From contig NZ_KK073872.1 of the NCBI RefSeq assembly GCF_000585335.1, positions 3,215,283-3,279,282 on the forward strand: 64,000 nucleotides of DNA. The letters run 5' to 3'. The notes below the pieces were generated by a model. It saw nothing but the letters and a program-made list of their open reading frames with translations. It searched no databases and was not told the origin of the DNA. A program made the position numbers and the translations under genes. Source of the DNA: Cloacibacillus evryensis DSM 19522 (GTDB lineage: Bacteria; Synergistota; Synergistia; Synergistales; Synergistaceae). Shown here one piece after another: positions 18,840 through 27,988 of the stretch. The first letter of the stretch is position 1. Each line of letters opens with the position of its first letter.

Positions 18840-19565
18840 ATGAAATACACAAAATCAAACAAATATGATCAGAAATTTCTCAAGAACTACATAATGGGCC
18901 CCAATCCGATGAAGCTGCTTGAAGAGCTGCTCGCGAAATCCCCGCTGATGCCGGGACAAACTGTGCTTGACCTGGGCTGCGGCCGCGGCGTCACCTCGCT
19001 CTTTCTCGTCAAAGAATATGGCGTGAGAGTATTTGCCGCCGACCTTTGGATATCGCCGAGCGAAAACAAGAAATTCTTCGACGAAATGGGCTTAACCTCA
19101 GAGCAGGTCATACCGATAAAGGCCGAGGCGCATGAGCTGCCATTCGCCGACGGTTTCTTCGACGCCGTCGTCTCCGTCGATTCCTACCACTACTTCGGCC
19201 TCGACCCCGAATACCTGGGCAAGCATCTGCTGCCGCTGATAAAAGACGGCGGGCGGCTGATCTTTGCGGTGCCGGGAATGAAGAGGGACATCCACGACGC
19301 CATACCGGCGGAGATGCTGCTTTCCTGGCGCCCGGAGGATCTGGACACCATGCATGACGCGGCCTGCTGGCGGCGTATACTATCGGCGACGGATGGCATC
19401 GAGATCGTATCCCTCCGGGAGATGGACAGCTTTGACGAATGCTGGAACGACTGGCTCGCCTGCGACAACGAATACGCCGTCGGCGACCGTAAGGCGATGA
19501 ACGCCGGCGCGGGAAAGTATATGAACTTCATCGCCGCCGAGATACGCAAAAAGAACCTCTCTTAA
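18840..19565 (+). CDS. SAM-dependent methyltransferase, class I
   Basis: A 241-residue class I methyltransferase. Motif I is VLDLGCGRGVTSLFL (residues about 43-57), with an acidic residue following the second strand (FAADLW) and a motif IV-like VVSVDSYHYFG. The fold matches UbiE/YafE-type small-molecule methyltransferases (Methyltransf_11 group). The substrate is not evident, and the isolated context gives no clue. The ATG at 18840 has a strong AGGAGG site, which rejects the longer upstream frame beginning at 18753. A perfect terminator hairpin follows at 19632. Confidence 0.85.
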   Translation: MKYTKSNKYDQKFLKNYIMGPNPMKLLEELLAKSPLMPGQTVLDLGCGRGVTSLFLVKEYGVRVFAADLWISPSENKKFFDEMGLTSEQVIPIKAEAHELPFADGFFDAVVSVDSYHYFGLDPEYLGKHLLPLIKDGGRLIFAVPGMKRDIHDAIPAEMLLSWRPEDLDTMHDAACWRRILSATDGIEIVSLREMDSFDECWNDWLACDNEYAVGDRKAMNAGAGKYMNFIAAEIRKKNLS

Positions 19566-19631
19566 ACAACGATCAGGGGGCCGCGGAAACAGACTTTTTT
19601 GCCGCCCCTTACAAAGAGTGCCGCCGCCCCC

Positions 19632-19660
19632 AAAAGAGCGCGCGGCGCTCTTTTACTTTT
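19632..19660 (+). terminator. Terminator of the methyltransferase gene
   Basis: AAAAGAGCGC (19632-19641) and GCGCTCTTTT (19645-19654) form a perfect 10-bp stem with a 3-base loop, followed by ACTTTT. Confidence 0.75.
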
Positions 19661-19666
19661 GCAATT

Positions 19667-20020
19667 AACAAATTTCAACGGCGGTTTTTCTGCTGCGGCA
19701 AAAGCGAACAGATACACCACGTCCTAAAAGAAGAGCTTGCGGGAGGACACGTAGTCACAAACACGTTAGGCGCCAACGCCGCATGGTGGCAGATAACGGT
19801 CCTGGCGGCAAACCTCTTAAGCTTTATAAAACGACTGTTCCTGCCGGAAGCATACCAGAACGCACGTCCGAAACCTCTCTTATACGAGGTTTTCTGCCAA
19901 GCGGCAAGACATACGTCCCATGCCGGCAAAACGGTAATAAAAGTGTTTGCTGCAGGCAAGGAAAGTCTTTTCGCCAAGGCGGCGGAGAAGATAAAAAGTT
20001 TCGACCTGCTGCTCGAATAA
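19667..20020 (+). pseudogene. C-terminal fragment of a DDE transposase (IS1380-like)
   Basis: An open stretch with no start codon encodes the tail of a transposase, ending DLLLE-stop at 20018-20020. Recognisable pieces are EQIHHVLKEELAGGHV, LGANAAWWQITVLAANLL, LPEAYQNARPKPLLYEVF and AGKTVIKV, a pattern known from IS1380-type and related transposase C-termini. The catalytic domain is absent. The upstream terminator at 19632-19654 abuts the break. I see no terminal repeats. The minus-strand frame across it is a shadow. The following 340 bases (20021-20362) hold no gene I can support. Confidence 0.65.
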
Positions 20021-20362
20021 CGGCGAGGTGATGTGAACGTTAATTGCAGCGCAGGCCGCAGGATAAAAACTATCTGCGTCTGGTATTGCTGTATCCCGGT
20101 GATAAATTGATGGTGCAATGTCTGCTGCTTCATCAGAATTTATCACGTTCTTATGCAGAACGGCTATCTTTCAGTCTCATATCTTGCTATTGAAAGGAAC
20201 GTTTCGAGAACTTGGAGATTAAGGGGAGACGAGGATCATGGACTTTGGCTTGATGGCCTGCATAATAACTTAAGAACGGCATGTAGTCAATTATAAATTT
20301 TTAAAAAGTTGACAACGGCGCGGCGGGCGCGGCCGATTTTTTATGCGAAAGGAAAAACAAAG

Positions 20363-20575
20363 ATGGATAAAGACAACGAAGAGATAGTATGCTGGTGCTC
20401 CAGCGTCACAAGGGGCGAAATCATAAAGGCGATCGAAGCGGGAGCTTCGTCGCTGGACGACATACGCAGCGCGACCGGCGCATGCACCGTAGGCCGCTGC
20501 CGCGAGCTGAGCCCGAAGAAGCGCTGCTGCGCGCCGGATATCGCCAAGATCTTAAAGGAATTCGGGAAGGCCTGA
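20363..20575 (+). CDS. Small BFD-like [2Fe-2S] protein
   Basis: A 70-residue protein with the BFD (bacterioferritin-associated ferredoxin) cysteine arrangement: EIVCWCSSVTRGEIIKAI, later TGACTVGRC and RCCAPDI. BFD-like domains bind a [2Fe-2S] cluster and often serve as small electron carriers or fused domains of larger oxidoreductases. The ATG at 20363 follows a GAAAGG site. It is convergent with the NifU-like gene, 17 bases away, and lies next to the molybdenum-hydroxylase operon, so a role in cluster delivery or electron transfer to that enzyme is plausible but unproven. Confidence 0.78.
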   Translation: MDKDNEEIVCWCSSVTRGEIIKAIEAGASSLDDIRSATGACTVGRCRELSPKKRCCAPDIAKILKEFGKA

Positions 20576-20592
20576 CGCGGGAGTCCGCGCTT

Positions 20593-20997
20593 TTATAAAA
20601 CGCCGGTCCCGCGGCGGCTGGAATAATTTACCACGGCCCGTTTCAGCGCAAGCTCCGCCATGAGCGCGCAGTGTATGTGCGCTTTATCCAGCTCTCCGTC
20701 GTCGCTGAGAAGCGCGCCGATATCTTCGAGGCTTACGGCGTATGCCGCGAGCGCCGGTTTGCCCAGAGCAAGCGAGACCGCTGCGGCGGCGCTGGCGTAA
20801 AGCGCTGAGCATGCGCTCTTTGTCACGCTGTATCCGGCGGCAGTTACGATCTGCCGTTGGTTGACCGTCAGGCTGATTCGCAGCAGGTCGCGGCAGTTTA
20901 TCTCTTTAGCCTCTCCGCAGCCGTTCGCGTCCGCAGGGACTATCCTGTATGAGCCGGCTTCGGCCAGCTGCGCCACTTTTTCTATATTTGTCGCCAT
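20593..20997 (-). CDS. NifU/IscU-like iron-sulfur scaffold protein
   Basis: A 134-residue protein whose three cysteine motifs fall in the order expected for the NifU N-terminal scaffold domain: INCRD, KSACSAL, and HIHCALMAELALK. The overall pattern (cluster ligands, alanine/serine-rich helix, K/H-C near the end) matches IscU/NifU, though divergence is high. It would assemble [2Fe-2S] or [4Fe-4S] clusters. It is the last gene of the molybdenum-hydroxylase operon, 86 bases after the flavoprotein gene, which suggests a scaffold dedicated to that enzyme. The start at 20997 has GAGGAG upstream; a longer frame from 21042 lacks one. Confidence 0.65.
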   Translation of the reverse strand: MATNIEKVAQLAEAGSYRIVPADANGCGEAKEINCRDLLRISLTVNQRQIVTAAGYSVTKSACSALYASAAAAVSLALGKPALAAYAVSLEDIGALLSDDGELDKAHIHCALMAELALKRAVVNYSSRRGTGVL

Positions 20998-21083
20998 ATC
21001 GAATATCTCCTCGTTATTTGCGTTTTGGCGGTCCGCCGGCAATAAAAACAGATGGGGAGGGATTACGCCTCCCCGTCTGCGAA

Positions 21084-23459
21084 CTACTGCCTAAGCGCCT
21101 CTATCGAGCGCCGAACCATCGTCTTTGCGATGTCGATCTTATAGGAATTGTATTTGAGCGGTATCGCGCCCTTCAGCGCCAGTTCTGCGGCTTCGGCGGT
21201 CACGCTGTCGTCCGGGGTTTTGCCGACGAGGAATTTTTCCGCCTCGACGGCGCGGCGCGGTACGGGCGACGCCGCTCCGAGCACGATCTTTGCGTCGCTT
21301 ATCCTGCCGTCGGACAGCGTGTATACGGAGGCTACCGCCAGTATGGCGAAGTCGATGGAATCGCGCAGCCTGTATTTGTTGTAGGCGGCCTTTGCGCCCG
21401 CGGCGGGGCGCGGCACGACGATCTCCGTTACGATTTCTCCAGGCAGCAGCACGTCTTTGACGCGCGTCTTCACGCTTAAAAGTTCTTCGGCGCTGAGCGT
21501 GCGCATGCTCGTTTTTACAGAAGCGCCGTATGCCGTAAGCATGTTGGCCATGTCGCTGCAGTTTACGGCAAGGCAGCCGCAGTTGAAGCAGCGCAGCGAC
21601 TCTTCGTGCGCCTCGTCCGGCATGAAGCCGCACTGGTCCTCGCTGTCGATGCCGCGCTGCTCGACGGGCAGAGTCTTCGGATGTCCCGCGTGCGCGCGGC
21701 CTTCCACTCCCGCTTCAAACGAGACGAGCTGACGCTTCACTCTGCCGCTCGCCGCCGCTTCCACAGGCAGCGCGCCGCCTCCGCAGTATTCGTTGATTGA
21801 GAGCGCCGTCTCTTTTCCCGCCGCGATGGCCGCGATGACCGTGGCCGGCCCCGAGGTGACGTCTCCCGCCGCGAAGATGCCGGGAACGGAGGTCGTATAA
21901 TCCGAATCCGCCGTTACGCGGCCGCGCTGCGTCTCTACTCCGAAAGCGCCGTCCAGGAAGTCGAGGTCGGAACGCTGCCCGATCGCCATCATTATCATGT
22001 CCGCTTCGCACGACAGCGTGCGGCTTTCGTCGTAGCAAGGATTGAAGCGGCCCGTCTTGTCGAGCACGCTGACGCAGGATTTGAATATTATTCCCGAAAC
22101 GTCATCGCCAGCCCTGTTTATGGACAACGGGCCCCAGCCGTTGCATATATCCACGCCCTCTTCGACGGCGTGCGCTGTCTCTTCGGCGTTCGCCGGCATG
22201 TGCTCGCTGTCCTCGAGGCACACCATCCGCACGTTTTCCGCGCCGAGGCGCTTTGCGGTGACGGCCACGTCTATCGCGACATTTCCGCCGCCCACGACGA
22301 CCACGTTCCGCGGCATTTTTTCGCGCATGTAGCGGTTCACTTCAACGAGGAAATCCAGGCCGAAGCGCGTAAGCTCCTCGCCGGCGAGCCCGATCAACGG
22401 GCGCTTCCAGCAGCCGGTGTCAAGCATCACGCTGTCGCTGTCCGCGACTAATCCGTCAAGCGACACATCCTCGCCGACATGAACGCCGCAGTGTATCCGA
22501 ACGCCCATCTCTTTCAGCGCGGATACGAATTTCCGCACGATATCCTTAGGCAGGCGGTACGGCGGTATCGCGTAGGTCAAGCAGCCTCCTGCCTCCGGCT
22601 GGCGTTCGTATACATCCACGCAGTAGCCGGCCTGCCGCAGATAATATGCGGCGGTGAGGCCGGCGGGGCCGGAGCCGGCGATGGATACGTGCTTTCCGTT
22701 TTCCCGCGCGGGACCCTGCATGAAGTCCTTGCTGTGCTCGAGGATATGATCTCCGAGGAAACGCTCCACAGAACCGACGTTCAGCGTCTCGTCGTATTTG
22801 TTCCGGTTGCAGTTCTCCATGCAGAAGTGGGCGCATACTCTGCTCGTCACGGCAGGCATCGGATTTACTTCCATAATGACGCGGGCGGCCTCGTCAGTTT
22901 TGCCGGCGCGCATGAGCGCCATGTAGGCGGAGATGTCCGTATGTGCCGGGCAATTGTCTGTGCAGGGCGTCACGCAGACCTTTGCCGCGCCGAATATTGA
23001 ATGGTAGCGGTTCTCGCCCATCATGGCGGAGCAGAGATGCCCCTCTTTGCGGGCGCAGTTGACGCTGCCGCCAAGAGAGTTCGGATAGCGGTAATACCAG
23101 CAGCGTATGTCCTGGCAGATATTGCCTCCTACGGTGGCGGAAGAGCGGATATTCGGACTGGCGACGGAGTATGCGGCGTCCGCCAGCGCGCCCCAGCTTT
23201 CGCGGACGATCCCGCTGGCGCTTATGTCTGCAAGCGTGGCGGCCGCGCCCAGGTGAAGGCCGTCTGTCTCTTCTCTGATGGAGTCGAGTCCCTTCACGTT
23301 TTTAAGACTTATCACCCGATCTGGATATGCGGGCAGCAGCTTTTCTTTCAGAACGCCGACAAGGTCCGTGCCCCCGGCTGAAAGTACGGAGCCTTCTTCT
23401 TTCAGCAGCGCGGAGGCCTCCTCCAGCGTTTCCGGCGCAATATAAGCGAAAGGCTTCAT
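21084..23459 (-). CDS. Molybdenum-hydroxylase FAD subunit with an embedded GltD-type oxidoreductase
   Basis: A 791-residue fusion of unusual layout. Residues 1-158 are the FAD-binding half of a xanthine-dehydrogenase-type medium subunit (SAGGTDLVGVLKEKLL; SSATVGGNICQDIRC; cysteines C120, C135, C143). At NRYHSIFG the sequence switches to a glutamate-synthase-small-subunit-like module: a cysteine-rich [4Fe-4S] N-terminus (CVTPCTDNCPAHTDIS, CAHFCMENC), two dinucleotide folds (SIAGSGPAGLTAAYYL at about 260; VVVGGGNVAIDVAV at about 390) and AAGDVTSGPATV. From about residue 624 (CFNCGCLAVNCSD) it returns to the medium-subunit C-terminal domain. It would move electrons between the hydroxylase's clusters and NAD(P)H or ferredoxin. 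Its ATG directly follows the large-subunit stop. Confidence 0.85.
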   Translation of the reverse strand: MKPFAYIAPETLEEASALLKEEGSVLSAGGTDLVGVLKEKLLPAYPDRVISLKNVKGLDSIREETDGLHLGAAATLADISASGIVRESWGALADAAYSVASPNIRSSATVGGNICQDIRCWYYRYPNSLGGSVNCARKEGHLCSAMMGENRYHSIFGAAKVCVTPCTDNCPAHTDISAYMALMRAGKTDEAARVIMEVNPMPAVTSRVCAHFCMENCNRNKYDETLNVGSVERFLGDHILEHSKDFMQGPARENGKHVSIAGSGPAGLTAAYYLRQAGYCVDVYERQPEAGGCLTYAIPPYRLPKDIVRKFVSALKEMGVRIHCGVHVGEDVSLDGLVADSDSVMLDTGCWKRPLIGLAGEELTRFGLDFLVEVNRYMREKMPRNVVVVGGGNVAIDVAVTAKRLGAENVRMVCLEDSEHMPANAEETAHAVEEGVDICNGWGPLSINRAGDDVSGIIFKSCVSVLDKTGRFNPCYDESRTLSCEADMIMMAIGQRSDLDFLDGAFGVETQRGRVTADSDYTTSVPGIFAAGDVTSGPATVIAAIAAGKETALSINEYCGGGALPVEAAASGRVKRQLVSFEAGVEGRAHAGHPKTLPVEQRGIDSEDQCGFMPDEAHEESLRCFNCGCLAVNCSDMANMLTAYGASVKTSMRTLSAEELLSVKTRVKDVLLPGEIVTEIVVPRPAAGAKAAYNKYRLRDSIDFAILAVASVYTLSDGRISDAKIVLGAASPVPRRAVEAEKFLVGKTPDDSVTAEAAELALKGAIPLKYNSYKIDIAKTMVRRSIEALRQ

Positions 23460-25838
23460 TTATTTGCCCTCCTTTGCTTTTAATGCGGCCAATACTTTGG
23501 CCGGTGTGATGGGATAATCGTTTAGTTTTACGCCGAGCGCGCCGTAAAGCGCCATGCGTATCGCGGGCGCGCCCGGCGAGAGCAGCGGTTCTCCGGTTCC
23601 GAACGCACCGAAGGGGCATGACGTTTCGCGCCCTTTGTTGCTTTCAAGAATTATATGGTCGTGCGGCACAACGTCGTTGAACGTGCGTGTCTTGTAATCT
23701 ATGTTGCTGGGGTTCAGCACGCGGAAATCGTTGGGATCCCAGATCGTCTCTTCCATGCAGGCGATATCGACGCCGGCGTAGAAGGATTGCACCTGATTGC
23801 GCAGCGGCAGCGGGTTGATGATGACGCCCGCGTCGGAGCCGCCGAAATGATCGATGATGCGGAACGTTCCCATCTCCCTGTCGGCCTCGACCTCGACGCA
23901 CTGCAGGTGGAAAATGGTGCCGTTGTCCGTGCCGTCGAAATGGCCGCAGCCGGTAACTCCGTCCACCTTGCCCATGAGCTGCGGAAAGAGCGAATATTTC
24001 GTCTCCGGATCTGAAAGGCGGTAGACATAGCAGTCTTTGAAACCGAGATCGTCAATGGGAACGCCGAATCTTTCGTTCGTAAGCGCAAAGAGCTTTTTCT
24101 TCAGGTCGCGGCAGGCGCGCAGCATGGCGGTGCCTCCGCAGTATGTGGAACGGGAGGCGGTGGAGCCGAATTCCGGCGGTGCCGAGTTCGTGTCGGAGGG
24201 GCTCACGCGGATGCGCTCGATGGGGATGTCAAGCTCCTCGGCGCAGATCTTCTGCTGCACCTCGCGGATGCCGGAACCGAATTCCGTCATCATCGTGGAG
24301 ATATAGACTCCGCCCAAGGCGGTGATGGTGACGTTTGCGTTGGAGGGGCGTTCCGCGGTGTCAGAGTGTCCGCACGAGCATACGCCGATGCCGCGGGAGA
24401 AACGCCCGTCCTTGGAGACCCATGTGGGCTTGCCCCAGCCCGGCCAACGTTCCTTCCAACGGAATGCGGCGGCCGTTTCGCGCACGAGGTTCTTCCAGTC
24501 GCATGTGACGTTGTACTGCCAAAAATGCGGGCCGGCCATAGGGTTGTAATAGCGTTCTCCGAGCCCCATCGCATTCTTTTCGATAAAGACCATTGGGTCG
24601 AGGTCGGCTTTCTCGCAGGCCTCGAATATTGCCTGCGTAACCAGCAGCGTGCTTTCCAAATATCCGTAGCCGCGGAACGATCCGGAGGGAACGTGATTTG
24701 TGACCACCACCGAGCCGTCATATTTTTTGCTGGGAGGGTTCATGACGATGGACATGGTGTTCGTTCCGACCTGCATCATAAATTCCTGCGTGCTCGCGCA
24801 GGCGCCGGCGTCGGAGTATTGGCGCATGCTAATGGCAAGCGGGGAACCGTCTTTCTTCATTCCGAATTTTATGTGGCTCTGTGTGCGCATACGCGTCTGA
24901 TGCGCTCCGAAGTGCTCCTCTTTGCTGTAAGCGTAAAAGACGGGGCAGTTTGCGGCCTTCGACATTAGCGCGGCGTATATCAGCACATGGACGTTGCCGC
25001 TGTACAGCTTCGAACCGAAGGAGCCGCCGACGGCGGGCGTAAAGATGCGCACGTTCTCATACGGTATGTCCAGAGACGTGGCGACGTTCTGCTGGCAGTA
25101 CGACGGCGTGGCGGCCGAAGCGATAAAGGACACGTCCTCGCCGCTCCAGTCGGCGATGATCACGGGCGACTCCAACGGCAAAGGATTCTGTCCGCTGTTG
25201 AGGGCTGTGTCGAGCTCTACGACGACGTCCGATTCGGCAAAGCCGGACTCGACGTCTCCGACCTCAAAGTTGAGATTCACCTTATGCGGGGCGATGTTGC
25301 CCGGGAATTCCGGGAAGAGCTGCGGCGCGCCGTCTGCAATGGCCTCGTCTATAGTGAACACCGGCTTGTATTCCTCGTACTCCACCTCGATCAGCGCCAT
25401 GGCCTCGTCTGCGATATCGGCTGTCGTAGCTACGATCAGCGCAACGGCGTCGCCGACGTAGCGGACGCACTCGTTGAGGATGCGGTAATGCTTGGGCGGC
25501 GTGAAGCCGTTTGTGATGAAAACGTTGTCCGGAATGTCCTTGTATGTCACGACCGCCGTGACGCCCGGCAGCGCCTTCGCCTTTTCGGCGTTGATGGAGA
25601 CGATGCGGCCGAAGGGGATCGGGCTCCTCAAAACTTTGCCGTACTGCATCATCGGCAGCGTGAAATCGCCCGTATACCTCAGCTTGCCCGTGACGATCTC
25701 GTCTCCTTTGATGCGTTTGGTCTCCTTGCCGATATAGCGCATATTCTGCTTCGGTATCTCAAATGTTTGGTCTATCTTGTAGCTTTCAGACTCTATCAGC
25801 GCTCTGGCCGGATTATAAGAACTTTTGACCTCGCTCAT
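23460..25838 (-). CDS. Molybdopterin-binding subunit of a xanthine-dehydrogenase-family hydroxylase
   Basis: A 792-residue catalytic subunit. It has the conserved N-terminal MRYIGKETKRIKGDEIVTGK, the molybdopterin-contact motif GGSFGSKL, the arginine-containing loop GSFRGYGYLEST, and the C-terminal catalytic glutamate motif GTGEPLLSPGAPA. No in-frame UGA occurs. The ATG at 25838 overlaps the small-subunit stop as ATGA and has GGAGGG upstream, so the longer frame to 26198 is spurious. Substrate is uncertain: purine (xanthine or a related heterocycle) is favoured by the ureide-pathway genes elsewhere in the window, but nicotinate- or aryl-type substrates are possible. Confidence 0.88.
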   Translation of the reverse strand: MSEVKSSYNPARALIESESYKIDQTFEIPKQNMRYIGKETKRIKGDEIVTGKLRYTGDFTLPMMQYGKVLRSPIPFGRIVSINAEKAKALPGVTAVVTYKDIPDNVFITNGFTPPKHYRILNECVRYVGDAVALIVATTADIADEAMALIEVEYEEYKPVFTIDEAIADGAPQLFPEFPGNIAPHKVNLNFEVGDVESGFAESDVVVELDTALNSGQNPLPLESPVIIADWSGEDVSFIASAATPSYCQQNVATSLDIPYENVRIFTPAVGGSFGSKLYSGNVHVLIYAALMSKAANCPVFYAYSKEEHFGAHQTRMRTQSHIKFGMKKDGSPLAISMRQYSDAGACASTQEFMMQVGTNTMSIVMNPPSKKYDGSVVVTNHVPSGSFRGYGYLESTLLVTQAIFEACEKADLDPMVFIEKNAMGLGERYYNPMAGPHFWQYNVTCDWKNLVRETAAAFRWKERWPGWGKPTWVSKDGRFSRGIGVCSCGHSDTAERPSNANVTITALGGVYISTMMTEFGSGIREVQQKICAEELDIPIERIRVSPSDTNSAPPEFGSTASRSTYCGGTAMLRACRDLKKKLFALTNERFGVPIDDLGFKDCYVYRLSDPETKYSLFPQLMGKVDGVTGCGHFDGTDNGTIFHLQCVEVEADREMGTFRIIDHFGGSDAGVIINPLPLRNQVQSFYAGVDIACMEETIWDPNDFRVLNPSNIDYKTRTFNDVVPHDHIILESNKGRETSCPFGAFGTGEPLLSPGAPAIRMALYGALGVKLNDYPITPAKVLAALKAKEGK

Positions 25839-26350
25839 TTTGCGGCCCTCCTTTGTTCTACGTATGCCATAATGGATTCCACGGCGGAGTAATGCGTTCC
25901 GCAGCGGCAGTAGTTTCCTGCCAGCGCCTCGCGCACCTCTTCCTCGGTGGGCAGCTCCTCCCTCTCCAGCAGAGCCTGAGCGCTCATGATCACGCCCGGA
26001 GTGCAGAAGCCGCACTGATAGCCGCAGTGATCCACGAACGACTGCTGTAAGGCGCTCAGCCGGCCTGTCGCGGCGTCCGCGAGACCCTCGATGGTCACGA
26101 TCTCCGCCTCGTCGCAGTCCAGCGTAAGCGTCATGCAGCTCATTACCGGCTTTTTGTTGAGGATCACCGTACACGCGCCGCACGCGCCCTGCCCGCACCC
26201 CAGCTTTACGCCGGTGCAGCCGACGCGGTTCCGCAGAGTATCTGCCAGCAGTTCGTTTTCGGGCATATCGTTCTGCCCGTCTCCGATGGTAAAGCTGTAT
26301 GATCGCCTGTTTACTGTCAGGGTGATTGTCTTTACGGTCCTTTCTTTCAT
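25835..26350 (-). CDS. [2Fe-2S] small subunit of the molybdenum hydroxylase
   Basis: A 171-residue iron-sulfur subunit of the CoxS/XdhC-small-subunit type. The plant-ferredoxin-like cluster motif KLGCGQGACGACTV and C72 come first; the second cluster is bound by CGYQCGFCTPG and NYCRCG. It transfers electrons from the molybdenum site to the flavoprotein. It is the first of three subunit genes (small, large, medium), overlapping the large subunit by four bases, and follows the MFS gene by 129 bases on the same strand. Length and motifs are normal for the family. Confidence 0.92.
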   Translation of the reverse strand: MKERTVKTITLTVNRRSYSFTIGDGQNDMPENELLADTLRNRVGCTGVKLGCGQGACGACTVILNKKPVMSCMTLTLDCDEAEIVTIEGLADAATGRLSALQQSFVDHCGYQCGFCTPGVIMSAQALLEREELPTEEEVREALAGNYCRCGTHYSAVESIMAYVEQRRAAK

Positions 26351-26430
26351 TTTTCCTTTTTCTCTCCTTAAAAGGTATTTATATATTTGCGGTTCGATTT
26401 ACAAGAAACCGCATTAAGCTTGCCTGTGAA

Positions 26431-26465
26431 GCGAAGGCGCAGTATGTTCTTTCGCGCGCCTTCGC
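26431..26465. other. Hairpin between the MFS gene and the hydroxylase genes
   Basis: GCGAAGGCGC (26431-26440) and GCGCCTTCGC (26456-26465) are a perfect 10-bp inverted repeat with a 15-base loop. There is no T-run. It may act as an mRNA-processing or partial attenuation hairpin that sets different levels of transporter and enzyme. Confidence 0.45.
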
Positions 26466-26479
26466 GGCTTACCTTTGCG

Positions 26480-27766
26480 CTAAGCGTTTGCCACGGCCTG
26501 CCGCGCCGTCTTTGCCCTGACGGGCAGCCGCATGGCGGCGACGGCGGATTCTCTGCTCGCAAGAAGTATCGATATAAGAGCCGCCGCCAACAGCACGCAG
26601 AAAAGCATCCACACCGGCATATAGCTGCCGACCACGCCGTTTACCGTCTGTGAGTCGAGCATAGCGCCCGTCACGATCGGGACGGCGACGTTCGAGCTCT
26701 GGAATATGAGGCACTGTATCGACGTAGTGGTCGCGGCGTATCGGTCGCCGCCAATATTGACGGCCCAATAGGCGAGGTGGGTGCCGGCCATGTTTGAAAA
26801 GAGGCCGAAAAAGACGGAGGTCATAAGCAGCGTTGAGAACGAGCGCTGCAGCGAGAAGGCCAGCAGCGTGACGATCATCATCGCAAAAACCGCGGCGCTG
26901 CAGGTCTTGGGATCGATCTTAAAGCGCTTGCCGAGAAAACCCGAACCGATAGAGCCGGCAATGGAAAAAATGCTGAACGCAGTGACTATCAGCCCCGCCT
27001 GCATCACGGTGAGCCCCGCGCCTCCCGGAGCTGCGCCGGTAATGAAGCGGTTTGCCCACGTTATGTAGCCGGCCGGGATCCCCATGAAGAAAAAACCTGC
27101 AACGGAGATGATAAGTATCTGCCTGTTGGTAAAATAATTTTTTATGCCGGCGGTAAAACTCGTCCTGTCGCCGCTTACGGCCTCCGCCTGCTTCGGCTCG
27201 CGCACTACGGCCAGCACCAGCAGCGCGATGACGGCGATGGTAAAGGCCGAAGCCTGAAAAGCGCCGCGCCAGCCTCCGCCCGCAAGAGCGAGCGGCGCCA
27301 GCTGATTGGCGATAAGAGAGCCGAGAGACGGAGAGGCAAGCAGTATGCCGAAAGCCACGCCGCGCTCCTGCGGCTCAAAATAATTTGACAGAAGCCTCGA
27401 ACAGAAAGCCATGATCCCGCCGCTGAAAAGGCCTCCGCAGACGCGATATACGCAGCCTGAAGAAAAATCCTGAGCATAAGCCATAGCCAGAGTGAGCGCA
27501 GCCACCCCCATCACCGAAGCGAACAGCAAATATTTGACGCGAAACTTATCGGCAAGAAAGCCGCCTGGGATCTGCGTCACGAGATAGCCGATATAAAACG
27601 CGGCCATGAGGCTGCCAGCCTCCGCCATGCTGATGCCAAGATCGGGGGCTGCGGCGGACAGCACCGGAGCCCAAATAAACCGACTGACAAACGTGCTTGT
27701 GAACGCCAATACCAGGACCGCCAGGATCAGCCAGCGATAAATATTATTTTTCTCTTTTGTTTCCAT
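26480..27766 (-). CDS. MFS transporter
   Basis: A 428-residue major facilitator with twelve predicted membrane segments. It begins YRWLILAVLVLAFTSTFVSRF and carries the MFS loop motif GGFLADKFRVKYLL between TM2 and TM3, with a central loop of about 30 residues near residue 195-220. The sequence style resembles anion/organic-acid symporters of the ACS/NNP-like groups. It heads the same minus-strand row as the molybdenum hydroxylase, so it probably imports that enzyme's substrate. The promoter region upstream carries a long inverted repeat and a divergent TetR regulator. Confidence 0.85.
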   Translation of the reverse strand: METKEKNNIYRWLILAVLVLAFTSTFVSRFIWAPVLSAAAPDLGISMAEAGSLMAAFYIGYLVTQIPGGFLADKFRVKYLLFASVMGVAALTLAMAYAQDFSSGCVYRVCGGLFSGGIMAFCSRLLSNYFEPQERGVAFGILLASPSLGSLIANQLAPLALAGGGWRGAFQASAFTIAVIALLVLAVVREPKQAEAVSGDRTSFTAGIKNYFTNRQILIISVAGFFFMGIPAGYITWANRFITGAAPGGAGLTVMQAGLIVTAFSIFSIAGSIGSGFLGKRFKIDPKTCSAAVFAMMIVTLLAFSLQRSFSTLLMTSVFFGLFSNMAGTHLAYWAVNIGGDRYAATTTSIQCLIFQSSNVAVPIVTGAMLDSQTVNGVVGSYMPVWMLFCVLLAAALISILLASRESAVAAMRLPVRAKTARQAVANA

Positions 27767-27988
27767 AAGCGTGGTTCCTTCTCTCTAAATAAGTTTTTCC
27801 ATCAGCCGGCCGCCTGAAGACGGCGGTTTTTCTGCTCTGCCGGAGCTTGCGCTAAATAATTTATCCATGTAAAATGAAAAACATCTCCATGAGCGGGGCC
27901 AATACTGCAATAATGTCCCGCCGCGATACAAATTTACCTAGTGCGCCAAACTGAGCCGAAAGAGTTTGCAATGCACTTGCATCTGTGG

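Noticed and set aside
19675-20133. A 152-codon minus-strand frame
   Set aside because: It overlaps the plus-strand transposase remnant, which shows real transposase motifs; the minus frame shows none.
24987-25892. A 301-codon plus-strand frame
   Set aside because: Shadow of the molybdopterin subunit, which has all family motifs on the minus strand.
23460-26198. Longer molybdopterin-subunit frame of 912 codons
   Set aside because: The extra N-terminus overlaps the [2Fe-2S] subunit gene out of frame; the ATG at 25838 has a ribosome site and the usual ATGA overlap.
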